DNA from: Arthrobacter sp. 9AX
GTDB taxonomy: Bacteria > Actinomycetota > Actinomycetes > Actinomycetales > Micrococcaceae
Assembly: GCF_902506095.1 (NCBI RefSeq)
Contig: NZ_LR733293.1
Location: 2,087,758 to 2,151,757 of the forward strand
Length of the DNA: 64,000 nt
Direction: 5' to 3'
In this document: positions 42,590-50,673 of the stretch, one piece after another
Layout: each line of letters opens with the position of its first letter
Position numbering within the stretch: position 1 is the first letter of the stretch
The notes under the pieces: model-generated
Seen by the model: only the letters and a program-made list of their open reading frames with translations
Told to the model about the DNA's origin: nothing
Database searches by the model: none
Made by a program: the position numbers and the translations under genes

Positions 42590-43408
42590 GTGGCTGAAAC
42601 TTTCGGCGGCCTGCTGATCGTCGACAACGACTTCGGCGGCGATCCTGACGGGTTGGTGGCCCTGGCGCACATCCTCCTGCGTTGCGGGCCGGATCCTGAG
42701 GTGCTGGTCACTTCGTCGCTTCTGGACCCGGGCCTGGCCCGGGTGGCTGCCCTGGACGCGGCGGCTACGTCCAGCCGTGGCGCGGAGCTTGCCTCTCATC
42801 TCCTTGAGCTGATGGGAGTCACCGGCGTGCCCGTGGTGACCGGTGCGGAGGCCACCGGAACGGGTCCGGTGCAGGTCAGTGATGCGGCGCGCGCCATCGT
42901 GGAGGTGTCCGCCCGCTACGGGCGGACCACGGTTCTGTGCGGCGGTCCGCTGACCAACGTCGCTGCCGCGCTGCGGCTGGACCCGGTGCTCGCCGAGCGC
43001 GTCACGCTCGTGTGGGTTGGGGGCACGCTGGCCGAGGCAGGCAGCGGAGAGTACAACGCGGATACTGACCTGGAAGCGGCGGCGGACGTCCTGGCGTCGG
43101 GGATGCCCATGGTCCGGATCCCTTTCGAGGAGTACACGCGGATGACCGTTGCCGTGGACGCGGTGAAGAATGACCTGGCCGCTGCATCGCCGGTGGGCTC
43201 CTGGCTGGCGGAACGGCTTCTCGACGTGCCGCCGTTCGTGGAGCTCGGCGCCACGCTGACGCTGGGTGACAGTGTCCTGGTGCCGTTTGTGCCGGGCGTT
43301 GGCGCTTGTGCAATCCCGGCCGTGCCCGGAACTGTCATCCACCACCAGGTCGACCACGGCGGACTGTGGGACGACCTGCTCGGGCAGCTCGGCGCCCACG
43401 GGTACTAA
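42590..43408 (+). CDS. Nucleoside-hydrolase-like protein with altered metal motif
   Basis: 272 aa from a GTG at 42590, five bases after the rhamnosidase stop (GGAG ten bases upstream; longer readings run through the rhamnosidase and were rejected). The IU-nucleoside-hydrolase fold is suggested by DNDFGGDPDG near residues 12-21, CGGPLTNVAAAL and GGTLAEAGSGEYNADTDLEAA (normally GGxxxxGNxxxxAEFN). The usual DxDxxxDD calcium motif is changed: the second Asp of the final pair is Pro, with an Asp one residue later. It may hydrolyse an unusual N- or O-riboside or have diverged. Confidence 0.78.
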   Translation: MAETFGGLLIVDNDFGGDPDGLVALAHILLRCGPDPEVLVTSSLLDPGLARVAALDAAATSSRGAELASHLLELMGVTGVPVVTGAEATGTGPVQVSDAARAIVEVSARYGRTTVLCGGPLTNVAAALRLDPVLAERVTLVWVGGTLAEAGSGEYNADTDLEAAADVLASGMPMVRIPFEEYTRMTVAVDAVKNDLAAASPVGSWLAERLLDVPPFVELGATLTLGDSVLVPFVPGVGACAIPAVPGTVIHHQVDHGGLWDDLLGQLGAHGY

Positions 43409-43421
43409 TGGTGGATATGCC

Positions 43422-43456
43422 AGTAGTGCCCCCACCCTTCGGATGGGGGCACTACT
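43422..43456. terminator. Bidirectional terminator
   Basis: AGTAGTGCCCCCA and TGGGGGCACTACT form a perfect 13-bp stem with a 9-base loop between convergent genes, 13 bases after the nucleoside-hydrolase-like stop and 22 bases from the Nramp-like stop. TTTGTG follows on the plus strand. Confidence 0.75.
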
Positions 43457-43478
43457 TTGTGTGCGGATAACGAGAGCG

Positions 43479-44795
43479 TCAGCCGCCGGCCGCGAAGTTG
43501 AGGATCAGTCGAACGGACAGGGCGAGCACCGCGAGGAGGCCCACCACGCCAAAGAGGTTCTGCCACCACTTATTGCGCAGCGAACCCATCAGGTCGCGGC
43601 GATTGGCCATCACCACGATCAGTGTTGCCAGCAGAGGTGCAACCAGGATCGTCAGCGCCTGGGCGATAACGATGACCTGCACCGGTGAGGTTTGGAAGAT
43701 GACCGTGATGGTGAGGCCGAACGCGAGGATGATCCCGCTGATCAGCTTCTGTGTGCCCGAAGTGATGCCGTTAGTGCCACGCCTGTTGAGTGCGTCGGAG
43801 AGCATGGTGCCGCCGGCGGTGCAGTTGGCGGTCATGGCAGAGAAAGCGGCGCCGGTGAACCCGATGGCGAAGATCGCGGTGCCGATCGGGCCGGCCAGGG
43901 GCTCAAAGACGCTGCCAAGCTGGCCCATAATTGAGGCGACCTTGCCCGTGGCACCCAGTACGGAGGCCGCAACGACGATGACGAGCGACGTCATGATGCC
44001 AGGGGCAACGATGCCGGGAACCGTATCGACCATGGTGATGTCGCGGTAGTCGTCCTCGCTGCGTGTGCGCTCCTTCGTGCCGTAAGAGGTGTAGAAGGCG
44101 GCATTTACGGAGAAGTTCGTGCCGACCAATGCGATCACCAATAACCAGGCATCGTCAGGGACGCTGGGAACAAGCCCGGATGCTGCCGCGGCCCAGTCGG
44201 GGTTCGCGATGAACGCCGATGTGACGAAGGCAATCGCCATGACGCCAACCATCACGACGAGCACCTTCTCGATTACCCGATAGACGTTGCGGAACAGAAG
44301 AATCGTGGCGACCACGGCGGTGCCGATGATCGTCCACATCACCGGCGATCCGCCTAGCAGCATTGACGCGCCCAGGCCTAGGCCGACGGCGTTGCCCACC
44401 GAGAAGCACAAGGTGACCAGGAAGACGCCGATGCCGGCGATGACCCCGACCTTCTTTCCCAGGTGGTCCTTGATCGATTGGATGAGTGACACGGGCGATT
44501 TGATGCCAAGACGCACGCTCATGTCCGTGAGGAAGATCATCAGGATGGTGGAGACAATGATCACCCAGATCAGGGTGTATTGGTAGCCGCTGCCAGCCTG
44601 GACGGCGGTGGCGAGGTTACCGGGCCCGAACTGCCAGGCGCCGGCGACGAAGGCTGGACCAATCAGGGCAAGTTGGCCCCAGAATGATCGACGGGTCTTT
44701 CGGGCCTCGACGTTGCTCTGGACGCTGCTGGTGGACAGATGTCCGAAGCCGGTTCCCGGCTTAGAGGTGCTAGGCGTCTTCGTGTGTTCAGTCAC
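43479..44795 (-). CDS. Nramp-superfamily transporter lacking the metal-binding motifs
   Basis: 438 aa from the GTG at 44795 (GGAGG seven bases before it), about 11 membrane helices. It aligns with Nramp/MntH: GPAFVAGAWQFGPGNLATAV is TM1, but the metal-binding Asp of the DPGN motif is Gly here. In TM6 the canonical MPH is replaced (GTNFSVNAAFY). Known Nramp metal transport needs those residues, so this branch probably moves something else. It lies downstream of a DapA-family lyase under a LacI regulator, suggesting an organic acid or sugar-acid substrate (inference). Confidence 0.85.
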   Translation of the reverse strand: MTEHTKTPSTSKPGTGFGHLSTSSVQSNVEARKTRRSFWGQLALIGPAFVAGAWQFGPGNLATAVQAGSGYQYTLIWVIIVSTILMIFLTDMSVRLGIKSPVSLIQSIKDHLGKKVGVIAGIGVFLVTLCFSVGNAVGLGLGASMLLGGSPVMWTIIGTAVVATILLFRNVYRVIEKVLVVMVGVMAIAFVTSAFIANPDWAAAASGLVPSVPDDAWLLVIALVGTNFSVNAAFYTSYGTKERTRSEDDYRDITMVDTVPGIVAPGIMTSLVIVVAASVLGATGKVASIMGQLGSVFEPLAGPIGTAIFAIGFTGAAFSAMTANCTAGGTMLSDALNRRGTNGITSGTQKLISGIILAFGLTITVIFQTSPVQVIVIAQALTILVAPLLATLIVVMANRRDLMGSLRNKWWQNLFGVVGLLAVLALSVRLILNFAAGG

Positions 44796-44925
44796 GGCGC
44801 GCCCTCCTTCCACGGGACTATTCTCCCGCACAGTCTTCTTTGACTTCTTGATTCCGACCTCAATGTCGGGTGGGCGGCCGACCGAAGTGGCCGATTTCCC
44901 GCGTAAACGCGAGCAGTGTTCGAGC

Positions 44926-44964
44926 CAGGGTGCGTGCGGTGCAACCTTTCCCGCACGCACCCTG
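44926..44964 (-). terminator. Intercistronic stem-loop after the DapA-family gene
   Basis: CAGGGTGCGTGCGG and CCGCACGCACCCTG form a perfect 14-bp stem with an 11-base loop, starting seven bases after the DapA-family stop and well before the Nramp-like gene. No T-tract follows. Nothing else is recognisable in this 176-base gap. Confidence 0.6.
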
Positions 44965-44971
44965 TTGTCCG

Positions 44972-45907
44972 TCAGGCGCTGACGGTGACCTTGCCGATGT
45001 TTGCGGCGGCGAAGGCTTCCGCAATTTCGGTGTCGGCGCCCTCGGGCAGGGGCAGGAGCGGGGTGCGCACTGTGGCGTGCTCCAGAATGCCGCGGTTCAC
45101 GAGGCCCCACTTCAAGGCGACGGTGCCCTCCATGTGGGACCCGCGGTGGTAAACGTTTTTGGTGACCGGGAGCAGTCGCTCGTGGATGGCGTGGGCACGC
45201 CGGTAGTCCTGCGCCTTGCCGGCTTCGATCAGTTCGACCAGCAGTTCGGGGGCGATGTTGCCGTAGCCGACGAGCAGACCGTCGACATCGAACATCGTCG
45301 GCAGCAGGTACTCGTCATGGCAGGACAGCACCTGCAGTTCGGGGTACGCGGCGCGCAGCGCGGGGATCTCGGTGTACCACCGGCGCATGTTCCGGACACC
45401 GTTCTTCGTGGCAAAGACGCCCTCCTGGCCCGCGATCTCCAGTTGGGTATCAAGGTCGTAGGTCGCTTTGGTGTTGTCGGGGTACTGGAACAGGATCAGC
45501 GGCAGGCCGGACTCTTCGTAGATCTCCTGGTAGCGCGACTGGGGCGCGCCTTTCTGGTACCCGAAGCGCAGCCACCCGTGCGAGGGATAGACGAGACCAG
45601 CTGACGCGCCGGCTTCGACGGCCTTTTTGGCCTCAAGGGCCGCGGTCTTGTTGCCCTCCTTCGTGATGCCGGCCACCACCGGCACGCGGCCGTCAGTCGA
45701 CGCCACGAACGCGCGGATGACGTCCAGCTGTTCCTCTTCGGTAAGGAACGTGCCTTCGCCGGCGTGCCCCAGGACGACCAGGCTCTTCACGCCGTCAATC
45801 GATCCGAGCCACGAACCCAGGCGCTGGATCGCCGCGTAGTCGACGGCACCGTCTTCAGTGAACGGGGTGACAGGTGCGGGGCTGAGCCCGCGGAGATCGA
45901 GTGTCAT
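44972..45907 (-). CDS. DapA/NanA-family lyase (dihydrodipicolinate-synthase superfamily)
   Basis: 311 aa from the ATG at 45907, with AAGG eight bases upstream. Class I aldolase barrel: GHAGEGTFLTEEE near the pyruvate/keto-acid site, catalytic Tyr in LFQYPDNT, and the Schiff-base Lys in VFATKNGVRN. Members include keto-deoxy-sugar-acid aldolases and dehydratases. True DHDPS is unlikely because the gene is paired with a transporter and a LacI regulator. The exact keto acid is unknown. First gene of the leftward pair. Confidence 0.88.
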   Translation of the reverse strand: MTLDLRGLSPAPVTPFTEDGAVDYAAIQRLGSWLGSIDGVKSLVVLGHAGEGTFLTEEEQLDVIRAFVASTDGRVPVVAGITKEGNKTAALEAKKAVEAGASAGLVYPSHGWLRFGYQKGAPQSRYQEIYEESGLPLILFQYPDNTKATYDLDTQLEIAGQEGVFATKNGVRNMRRWYTEIPALRAAYPELQVLSCHDEYLLPTMFDVDGLLVGYGNIAPELLVELIEAGKAQDYRRAHAIHERLLPVTKNVYHRGSHMEGTVALKWGLVNRGILEHATVRTPLLPLPEGADTEIAEAFAAANIGKVTVSA

Positions 45908-45955
45908 TGCAGCTACCTTCTTGTCTTCTTTGATGGTCGGTAATCCCGTTATGGT

Positions 45956-46021
45956 GAGAACGTTTGCGGGAACGTTTTCAAGTTTCCACGTGTCGCAGCT
46001 CACTGTCAAGAGAACGTTTGC
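45956..46021. promoter_or_regulatory. Three LacI-type operator boxes
   Basis: GAGAACGTTTGC occurs twice (45956-45967 and 46010-46021) as exact direct copies 54 bases apart, about five helical turns, and a variant GGGAACGTTTTC lies between them (45968-45979). Each is centred on AACGTT. They fill the gap between the DapA-family gene and the LacI gene, fitting cooperative repression of both directions. Confidence 0.75.
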
Positions 46022-46038
46022 AATCAAGGAGGACTAGA

Positions 46039-47085
46039 GTGTCTGTAACACCTCTGCTGACCAGGAGAACCGCCATGGAACCGGCCGCCACCGGCAATGT
46101 CGTCACCCTCAAGGACGTCGCAGCGGCCAGTGGCGTTAGCATTTCCACGGCCAGCCGCGCCTTGGATGAACGGACCACGTCCCGGTCTGCAGCCGCAGCG
46201 AACGTGCGGAAGATTGCCGAACAGCTCGGGTACCGGAGGAACTCTTTCGCCTCCAGCCTTCGCCGCGGTGAGACCCGGACGCTGGGCGTCCTTGTCCCCC
46301 GCTTGAGCGACACCGTCATGGCGCTGATGTTCGAAGAGCTCGAGAAGGCCGCGTCCTCCCGCGGATACTTCGCCATGGTCGCTACCAGCGGGGATGACCC
46401 TGACGAAGAACGCAGCGCCGCTGAAACACTCCTGGACAGAAACGTGGACGGGCTGATCCTTGCTACGGCCCGGCTCGACGACGAACTCCCCCGGCTCCTG
46501 CGTGAACGCCGGGTAGCGCACGCACTGGTACTCCGCACCGACGGCATCAGCCCGTCAGCGCTCGGAGACGACGAAGTAGGGGGTTACCTCGCCGTGCGCC
46601 ACCTCGTCGACCTCGGCCACCGCGACATCGCCGTCGTGACCGGCCCCGCCTTCACGTCCACCGGAACTGCCCGTCTCGCCGGCGCCCGCAGGGCCATGGA
46701 AGAAGCTGGCATCAACCCGCCGGACAAGTGGCTCATCGCCGCAGGTTACGGCATTGAAAACGGCTACACCGCAGGTGAAACACTCCTGGCCGCCGACCGT
46801 CGTCCCACAGCGATCTTCGCGGCCAACGACAACATCGCCATGGGCGTCATGGCGGCAGCGCACCGCGGCGGCATCACCATCCCCGATGACCTCGCACTGG
46901 TCGGGTACAACGACACCCCCCTTTCGGCGCGGCTGCCCACACCCTTAAGCTCGGTCCGCGTTCCCTTGGATCAGATCGCCGCCACAGCCATAGATCTCAT
47001 CGTCAACCCCGGTACGGAACCCCTCATCAGGCGCTCGATGCCGACGCTCATCCCACGCCAGTCCAGCGGAACGCCGAAGCATTAG
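46039..47085 (+). CDS. LacI family transcriptional regulator
   Basis: 348 aa from the GTG at 46039, preceded by AAGGAGG at good distance. HTH and hinge: VTLKDVAAASGVSISTASRALDE (residues ~19-41) then LGYRRNSFASSLRRGET. The periplasmic-binding-protein-like sensor domain has VLVPRLSDTVMALMFEELE and IFAANDNIAMG. It is divergent from the lyase/Nramp-like pair, with three AACGTT boxes between, so it most likely represses that pair and itself until the substrate or an intermediate binds. Confidence 0.92.
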   Translation: MSVTPLLTRRTAMEPAATGNVVTLKDVAAASGVSISTASRALDERTTSRSAAAANVRKIAEQLGYRRNSFASSLRRGETRTLGVLVPRLSDTVMALMFEELEKAASSRGYFAMVATSGDDPDEERSAAETLLDRNVDGLILATARLDDELPRLLRERRVAHALVLRTDGISPSALGDDEVGGYLAVRHLVDLGHRDIAVVTGPAFTSTGTARLAGARRAMEEAGINPPDKWLIAAGYGIENGYTAGETLLAADRRPTAIFAANDNIAMGVMAAAHRGGITIPDDLALVGYNDTPLSARLPTPLSSVRVPLDQIAATAIDLIVNPGTEPLIRRSMPTLIPRQSSGTPKH

Positions 47086-47122
47086 TTCCCTGCAGCATCT
47101 TCGGCATTATTGAAGGCCGGTT

Positions 47123-47974
47123 CTAGCTGCCGGCAGCTAAAAGCCGCTGGATCTGCTCTGCCGCGTCGCTGTCCGGGGCCGGGGTGTAGACCACAATATG
47201 CAGGTCCGGCCGGTCCGATGGTGAAACCTGGTGGTGCTCCAGCCTGAGAACGCCCACCGAGGGGTGGTGAAACAGGCGTTCCCGGGATTCGAAGCCATGG
47301 ATGTCGTACCGGTCCCAGCCCTCCTTGAACTCAGGGCTCGTCTCCTTGAGCCGCTCCACCTGGTAGGCAACGTCCGGGTCGCCGAGCCGCTGCCCGGCTT
47401 CGGCCCGGAACTCCGCCAGGAACCGCCTGCTGGTGACATCCCAGTCGGGCAGCAGTTCCTTGACATAGGGGTCGGTGAAGACCAGCCACAGCAGGTTCCG
47501 TTCCGGAGCCGTCACGTTGGCAATGTTCGGATACAGCGCGGCGTAGGCGCGGTTCCACCCCGTAACGCTCCAGTCGGGCGCCAGTGCGAAGGCCGGATTG
47601 GGTCCCAGGGCATCGAGGAGGCGCTGGATGTGGGCCGGCGCGTCTGCGGCCGCCGGACCGGCCGCAACCGGCACGGAATAGCCGCCCAGTGACAGGACGT
47701 ACGAGCGTCCGGTCTCCGAGAGGTGCAGGGTCCGGGCCACGGCTTCGAGGACTTCCCGGGAGGGCCTGATCTCCCGTCCCTGTTCAAGCCAGGTATACCA
47801 GGTGACGCTGACCCCGGAAAGGAACGCAACTTCCTCGCGGCGCAGCCCCCGTTCACGCCGCCGCGCCACCGGCGGCAGCCCATACTCTGACCGCAAAGCC
47901 TGGTCGCGGCGGGCCCGCAGAAACAGCCCCAGTTCCTTGCGCTTTTCGCCGGCGTCTTTCACGCCAACCAACAC
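47123..47974 (-). CDS. XRE-type regulator with MmyB ligand-binding domain
   Basis: 283 aa. The helix-turn-helix lies at ~25-90 (RRREVAFLSGVSVTWYTWLEQGR type), followed by a MmyB-like ligand domain (ALAPDWSVTGWNRAYAALYPN; LHHPSVGVLRLEHHQVSP). MmyB-like domains bind fatty-acid-like or other small ligands, and these regulators usually control a divergent enzyme gene, here ilvD. GTG at 47974 has a weak ribosome site; a GTG four codons later (47962) is equally possible and would not overlap the inverted repeat. Confidence 0.88.
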   Translation of the reverse strand: MLVGVKDAGEKRKELGLFLRARRDQALRSEYGLPPVARRRERGLRREEVAFLSGVSVTWYTWLEQGREIRPSREVLEAVARTLHLSETGRSYVLSLGGYSVPVAAGPAAADAPAHIQRLLDALGPNPAFALAPDWSVTGWNRAYAALYPNIANVTAPERNLLWLVFTDPYVKELLPDWDVTSRRFLAEFRAEAGQRLGDPDVAYQVERLKETSPEFKEGWDRYDIHGFESRERLFHHPSVGVLRLEHHQVSPSDRPDLHIVVYTPAPDSDAAEQIQRLLAAGS

Positions 47975-48001
47975 TAGTACTCTGTTACTCGTACTACTAG
48001 T
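47973..48001. promoter_or_regulatory. Candidate operator between the MmyB-type regulator and ilvD
   Basis: ACTAGTA (47973-47979) and TACTAGT (47995-48001) are exact inverted repeats separated by 15 bases, in the divergent gap. Spacing fits a dimeric helix-turn-helix protein, most likely the adjacent XRE regulator. Confidence 0.4.
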
Positions 48002-48049
48002 ATCAACACTGTCTTCCGCCGAGCAGGCCGGAACGGCAGGATCAGTAGC

Positions 48050-49915
48050 ATGCCTCCTCTCCGTTCACGCACTGTCACCCATGGCCGCAACATGGCCGGA
48101 GCCCGCGCACTGCTGCGCGCCTCCGGCGTCGCCAACACCGATATCGGCAAGCCGATCATCGCCGTGGCAAACTCCTTCACCGAATTCGTCCCGGGCCACA
48201 CCCACCTCGCCCCTGTGGGCCGGATCGTCTCCGACGCGATCCTCGCCGCCGGCGCCGTCCCGCGCGAATTCAACACCATCGCCGTGGACGACGGCATCGC
48301 GATGGGCCACGCCGGCATGCTGTACTCGCTGCCGTCCCGCGACCTGATCGCCGACTCCGTGGAGTACATGGTCAACGCGCACTGCGCCGACGCCCTGGTC
48401 TGCATCTCCAACTGCGACAAGATCACCCCGGGCATGCTCATGGCGGCCCTCCGCCTCAACATCCCCGTGGTGTTCGTCTCAGGCGGCCCCATGGAGGCCG
48501 GCCGCGTGACCCTGACCGATGGTTCCGTGCGCTCCCTGGACCTGGTGAACGCGATTGCCGACGCCGTGGATGAGTCCATCTCGGACGAGGACATCAACCT
48601 CATCGAAGAGAACGCCTGTCCCACCTGCGGTTCCTGCTCCGGCATGTTCACCGCCAACTCCATGAACTGCCTCGCGGAGGCCATCGGCCTGGCCCTGCCC
48701 GGCAACGGCTCCGTGCTCGCGACCCACACGGCGCGTAAGGCCCTGTACGAGAAGGCCGGCGCCACCGTCGTCGAGCTGGTAAAGCGCTATTACGACGGCG
48801 ACGACGACTCCGTGCTGCCGCGCTCCATCGCCACCGCCAAGGCCTTCGACAACGCCATGGCCCTGGACATCTCCATGGGCGGCTCCACCAACACCATCCT
48901 GCACCTGCTGGCCGCGGCCCAGGAGGCGGGCGTGGACTACGGCCTGGCCGAGATGGACGCCAAGTCCCGCCAGGTACCCTGTCTGGCGAAGGTGGCCCCG
49001 AACGTCGCCAAGGACAAGACCTATTACATGGAGGACGTGCACCGCGCCGGCGGTATCCCCGCACTGCTGGGTGAGCTGAACCGCGGCGGGCTCCTGCACA
49101 AGGACGTCCACTCCGTGCACTCGGCGGACCTGGACGGCTGGCTCGATGACTGGGACGTCCGCGGCGGCAAGGCCACGGAGGAAGCGAAGGCCCTGTGGCA
49201 TGCAGCTCCCGGCGGCGTCCGCTCCTCCACCGCATTCTCCCAGTCGAACGAGTGGACATCCCTGGACGCTGACGCCGCGGAAGGCTGCATCCGCTCCGTG
49301 GAGCATGCCTACTCCAAGGACGGCGGACTGGCTGTGCTCCGCGGCAACGTGGCCGTCGACGGGGCCGTGGTGAAGACCGCCGGCGTCGACGAATCCATCT
49401 GGACCTTCGAAGGCCCGGCCGTTGTGTGCGAGTCCCAGGACGAAGCCGTGGAAAAGATTCTGAACAAGGGCGTTAAGGAAGGCGACGTAGTGGTCATCCG
49501 CTACGAGGGCCCGCGCGGCGGTCCGGGCATGCAGGAAATGCTCTACCCGACGTCGTTCCTCAAGGGCCGCGGCCTGGGCAAGAAGTGCGCCCTCATCACG
49601 GACGGCCGCTTCTCCGGCGGCACCTCCGGCCTGTCGATCGGACACATCTCCCCGGAGGCTGCCTCCGGCGGCACCATCGCGCTGGTGGAGGACGGCGACA
49701 TCATCAGCATCAACATCAGCGAGCGCTCCCTCCAGCTGGATGTTTCCGACGAGATCCTCGCCGAACGCCGCGAGAAACTGCTGGCCAACGGCGGGTTCAG
49801 GCCCAAGGACCGGGACCGGCAGGTGTCCCCGGCCCTTCGCGCCTATGCCGCCATGGCCCTGTCCGCCGACAAGGGCGCCGTGCGGGACGTGTCGCTGGTG
49901 GAGAACCTCGCCTAA
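48050..49915 (+). CDS. ilvD: Dihydroxy-acid dehydratase
   Basis: 621 aa, full IlvD length. Iron-sulfur and active-site segments are present: [14 protein letters not shown], the cysteine-rich [22 protein letters not shown] region (split: [11 protein letters not shown] then [10 protein letters not shown]), [14 protein letters not shown] and [14 protein letters not shown]. It dehydrates 2,3-dihydroxy-isovalerate and its methyl homologue in Ile/Val/Leu synthesis. Motifs match IlvD rather than the Edd or sugar-acid branch. Other ilv genes are not in the window; the MmyB-type regulator is divergent. Confidence 0.94.
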   Translation: MPPLRSRTVTHGRNMAGARALLRASGVANTDIGKPIIAVANSFTEFVPGHTHLAPVGRIVSDAILAAGAVPREFNTIAVDDGIAMGHAGMLYSLPSRDLIADSVEYMVNAHCADALVCISNCDKITPGMLMAALRLNIPVVFVSGGPMEAGRVTLTDGSVRSLDLVNAIADAVDESISDEDINLIEENACPTCGSCSGMFTANSMNCLAEAIGLALPGNGSVLATHTARKALYEKAGATVVELVKRYYDGDDDSVLPRSIATAKAFDNAMALDISMGGSTNTILHLLAAAQEAGVDYGLAEMDAKSRQVPCLAKVAPNVAKDKTYYMEDVHRAGGIPALLGELNRGGLLHKDVHSVHSADLDGWLDDWDVRGGKATEEAKALWHAAPGGVRSSTAFSQSNEWTSLDADAAEGCIRSVEHAYSKDGGLAVLRGNVAVDGAVVKTAGVDESIWTFEGPAVVCESQDEAVEKILNKGVKEGDVVVIRYEGPRGGPGMQEMLYPTSFLKGRGLGKKCALITDGRFSGGTSGLSIGHISPEAASGGTIALVEDGDIISINISERSLQLDVSDEILAERREKLLANGGFRPKDRDRQVSPALRAYAAMALSADKGAVRDVSLVENLA

Positions 49916-49941
49916 GCCCGTGCCGATTCCGGCATAGTGAG

Positions 49942-49980
49942 GATTGGGGCGCCCTTCCACTGCGGGAGTGCGCCCCGATC
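49942..49980 (+). terminator. Stem-loop after ilvD
   Basis: GATTGGGGCGC (49942-49952) and GCGCCCCGATC (49970-49980) pair over 11 positions with one G-U and a 17-base loop, beginning 26 bases after the ilvD stop. No T-tract follows. Confidence 0.5.
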
Positions 49981-50018
49981 TGCGACGATGTGCGAAGGAA
50001 AAATGCCAGGAGGATCCA

Positions 50019-50483
50019 TTGCCGTACACCGTAGATTTCAAGAACGTCTCCGCCATTGGTTTGGAGTCATCACCCGTCGCGGAGGCGCTGGCAGGGCTGC
50101 GCGCCAACGAGGCGCGCTACTACAAAACCAAGTACGGCCACGACTTCGCCGTTACGCCGGCTGATGAGGCGCCGGAGATCCTGGAGTACATCCACAACAT
50201 CCTCGCCACAGAGCGAAACCTGGTCATCTCCTCCCGGCCGCTTGAGGTCTCGGCCTTCGAGGTGGATGGGCTGCGGATGGCGTATGTGTTCTACGAATCC
50301 GGCCTGTCCATCAACGTTATGTACGGCATCGAGGAAGGTTCGAAGCGGGCGGTCGGTTTCAAGCTCTCCGACGGCATGGACGTCCCCGAGGAGCTGGCGT
50401 CCAGCTTCAAGTTCGCGCGCCAGAAGTCGAAGCTCGCCGGCGTGATCCGCGGCTCCTACTTTGTGATCAAGGGCCAGTACTGA
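50019..50483 (+). CDS. Conserved hypothetical protein
   Basis: 154 aa from a TTG at 50019, supported by AGGAGG five bases upstream; earlier in-frame ATG/GTG codons have no ribosome site. Soluble mixed alpha/beta protein without signal or membrane helix (ERNLVISSRPLEVSAFEV; VYESGLSIN; SKLAGVIRGSYFVIKGQY). High third-position GC supports real coding. I do not recognise a family. It is separated from ilvD by a stem-loop and probably transcribed on its own. Confidence 0.75.
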   Translation: MPYTVDFKNVSAIGLESSPVAEALAGLRANEARYYKTKYGHDFAVTPADEAPEILEYIHNILATERNLVISSRPLEVSAFEVDGLRMAYVFYESGLSINVMYGIEEGSKRAVGFKLSDGMDVPEELASSFKFARQKSKLAGVIRGSYFVIKGQY

Positions 50484-50673
50484 TTCCTGCTTATGCTCCG
50501 CAGCAGCTGCAACCGTTGTCGGTCCGGGCCTGGTGGTAACCGGCCTTTTTGCAGACCCGGCTGCCCTCGACCGGTGAACGCACTGGTTAGGGCTTGAATG
50601 TCAGACCCTCTCCCTAGTCTGGAAGTGTCCCGAGGTTGAGGGGCCGGTAAGCGTTCCGGGAGGGTGGTGCGGC

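Noticed and set aside
44796..45110. N-terminal extension of the Nramp-like gene
   Set aside because: It crosses the stem-loop and the end of the DapA-family gene and has no family similarity; GGAGG supports the GTG at 44795.
44972..45907. Lysine-pathway dihydrodipicolinate synthase
   Set aside because: It is coupled to a transporter and LacI regulator, with no lysine genes nearby.
48050..49915. Sugar-acid dehydratase of the IlvD/Edd family
   Set aside because: Length and cysteine motifs match amino-acid IlvD, and no sugar-acid genes are in the same transcript.
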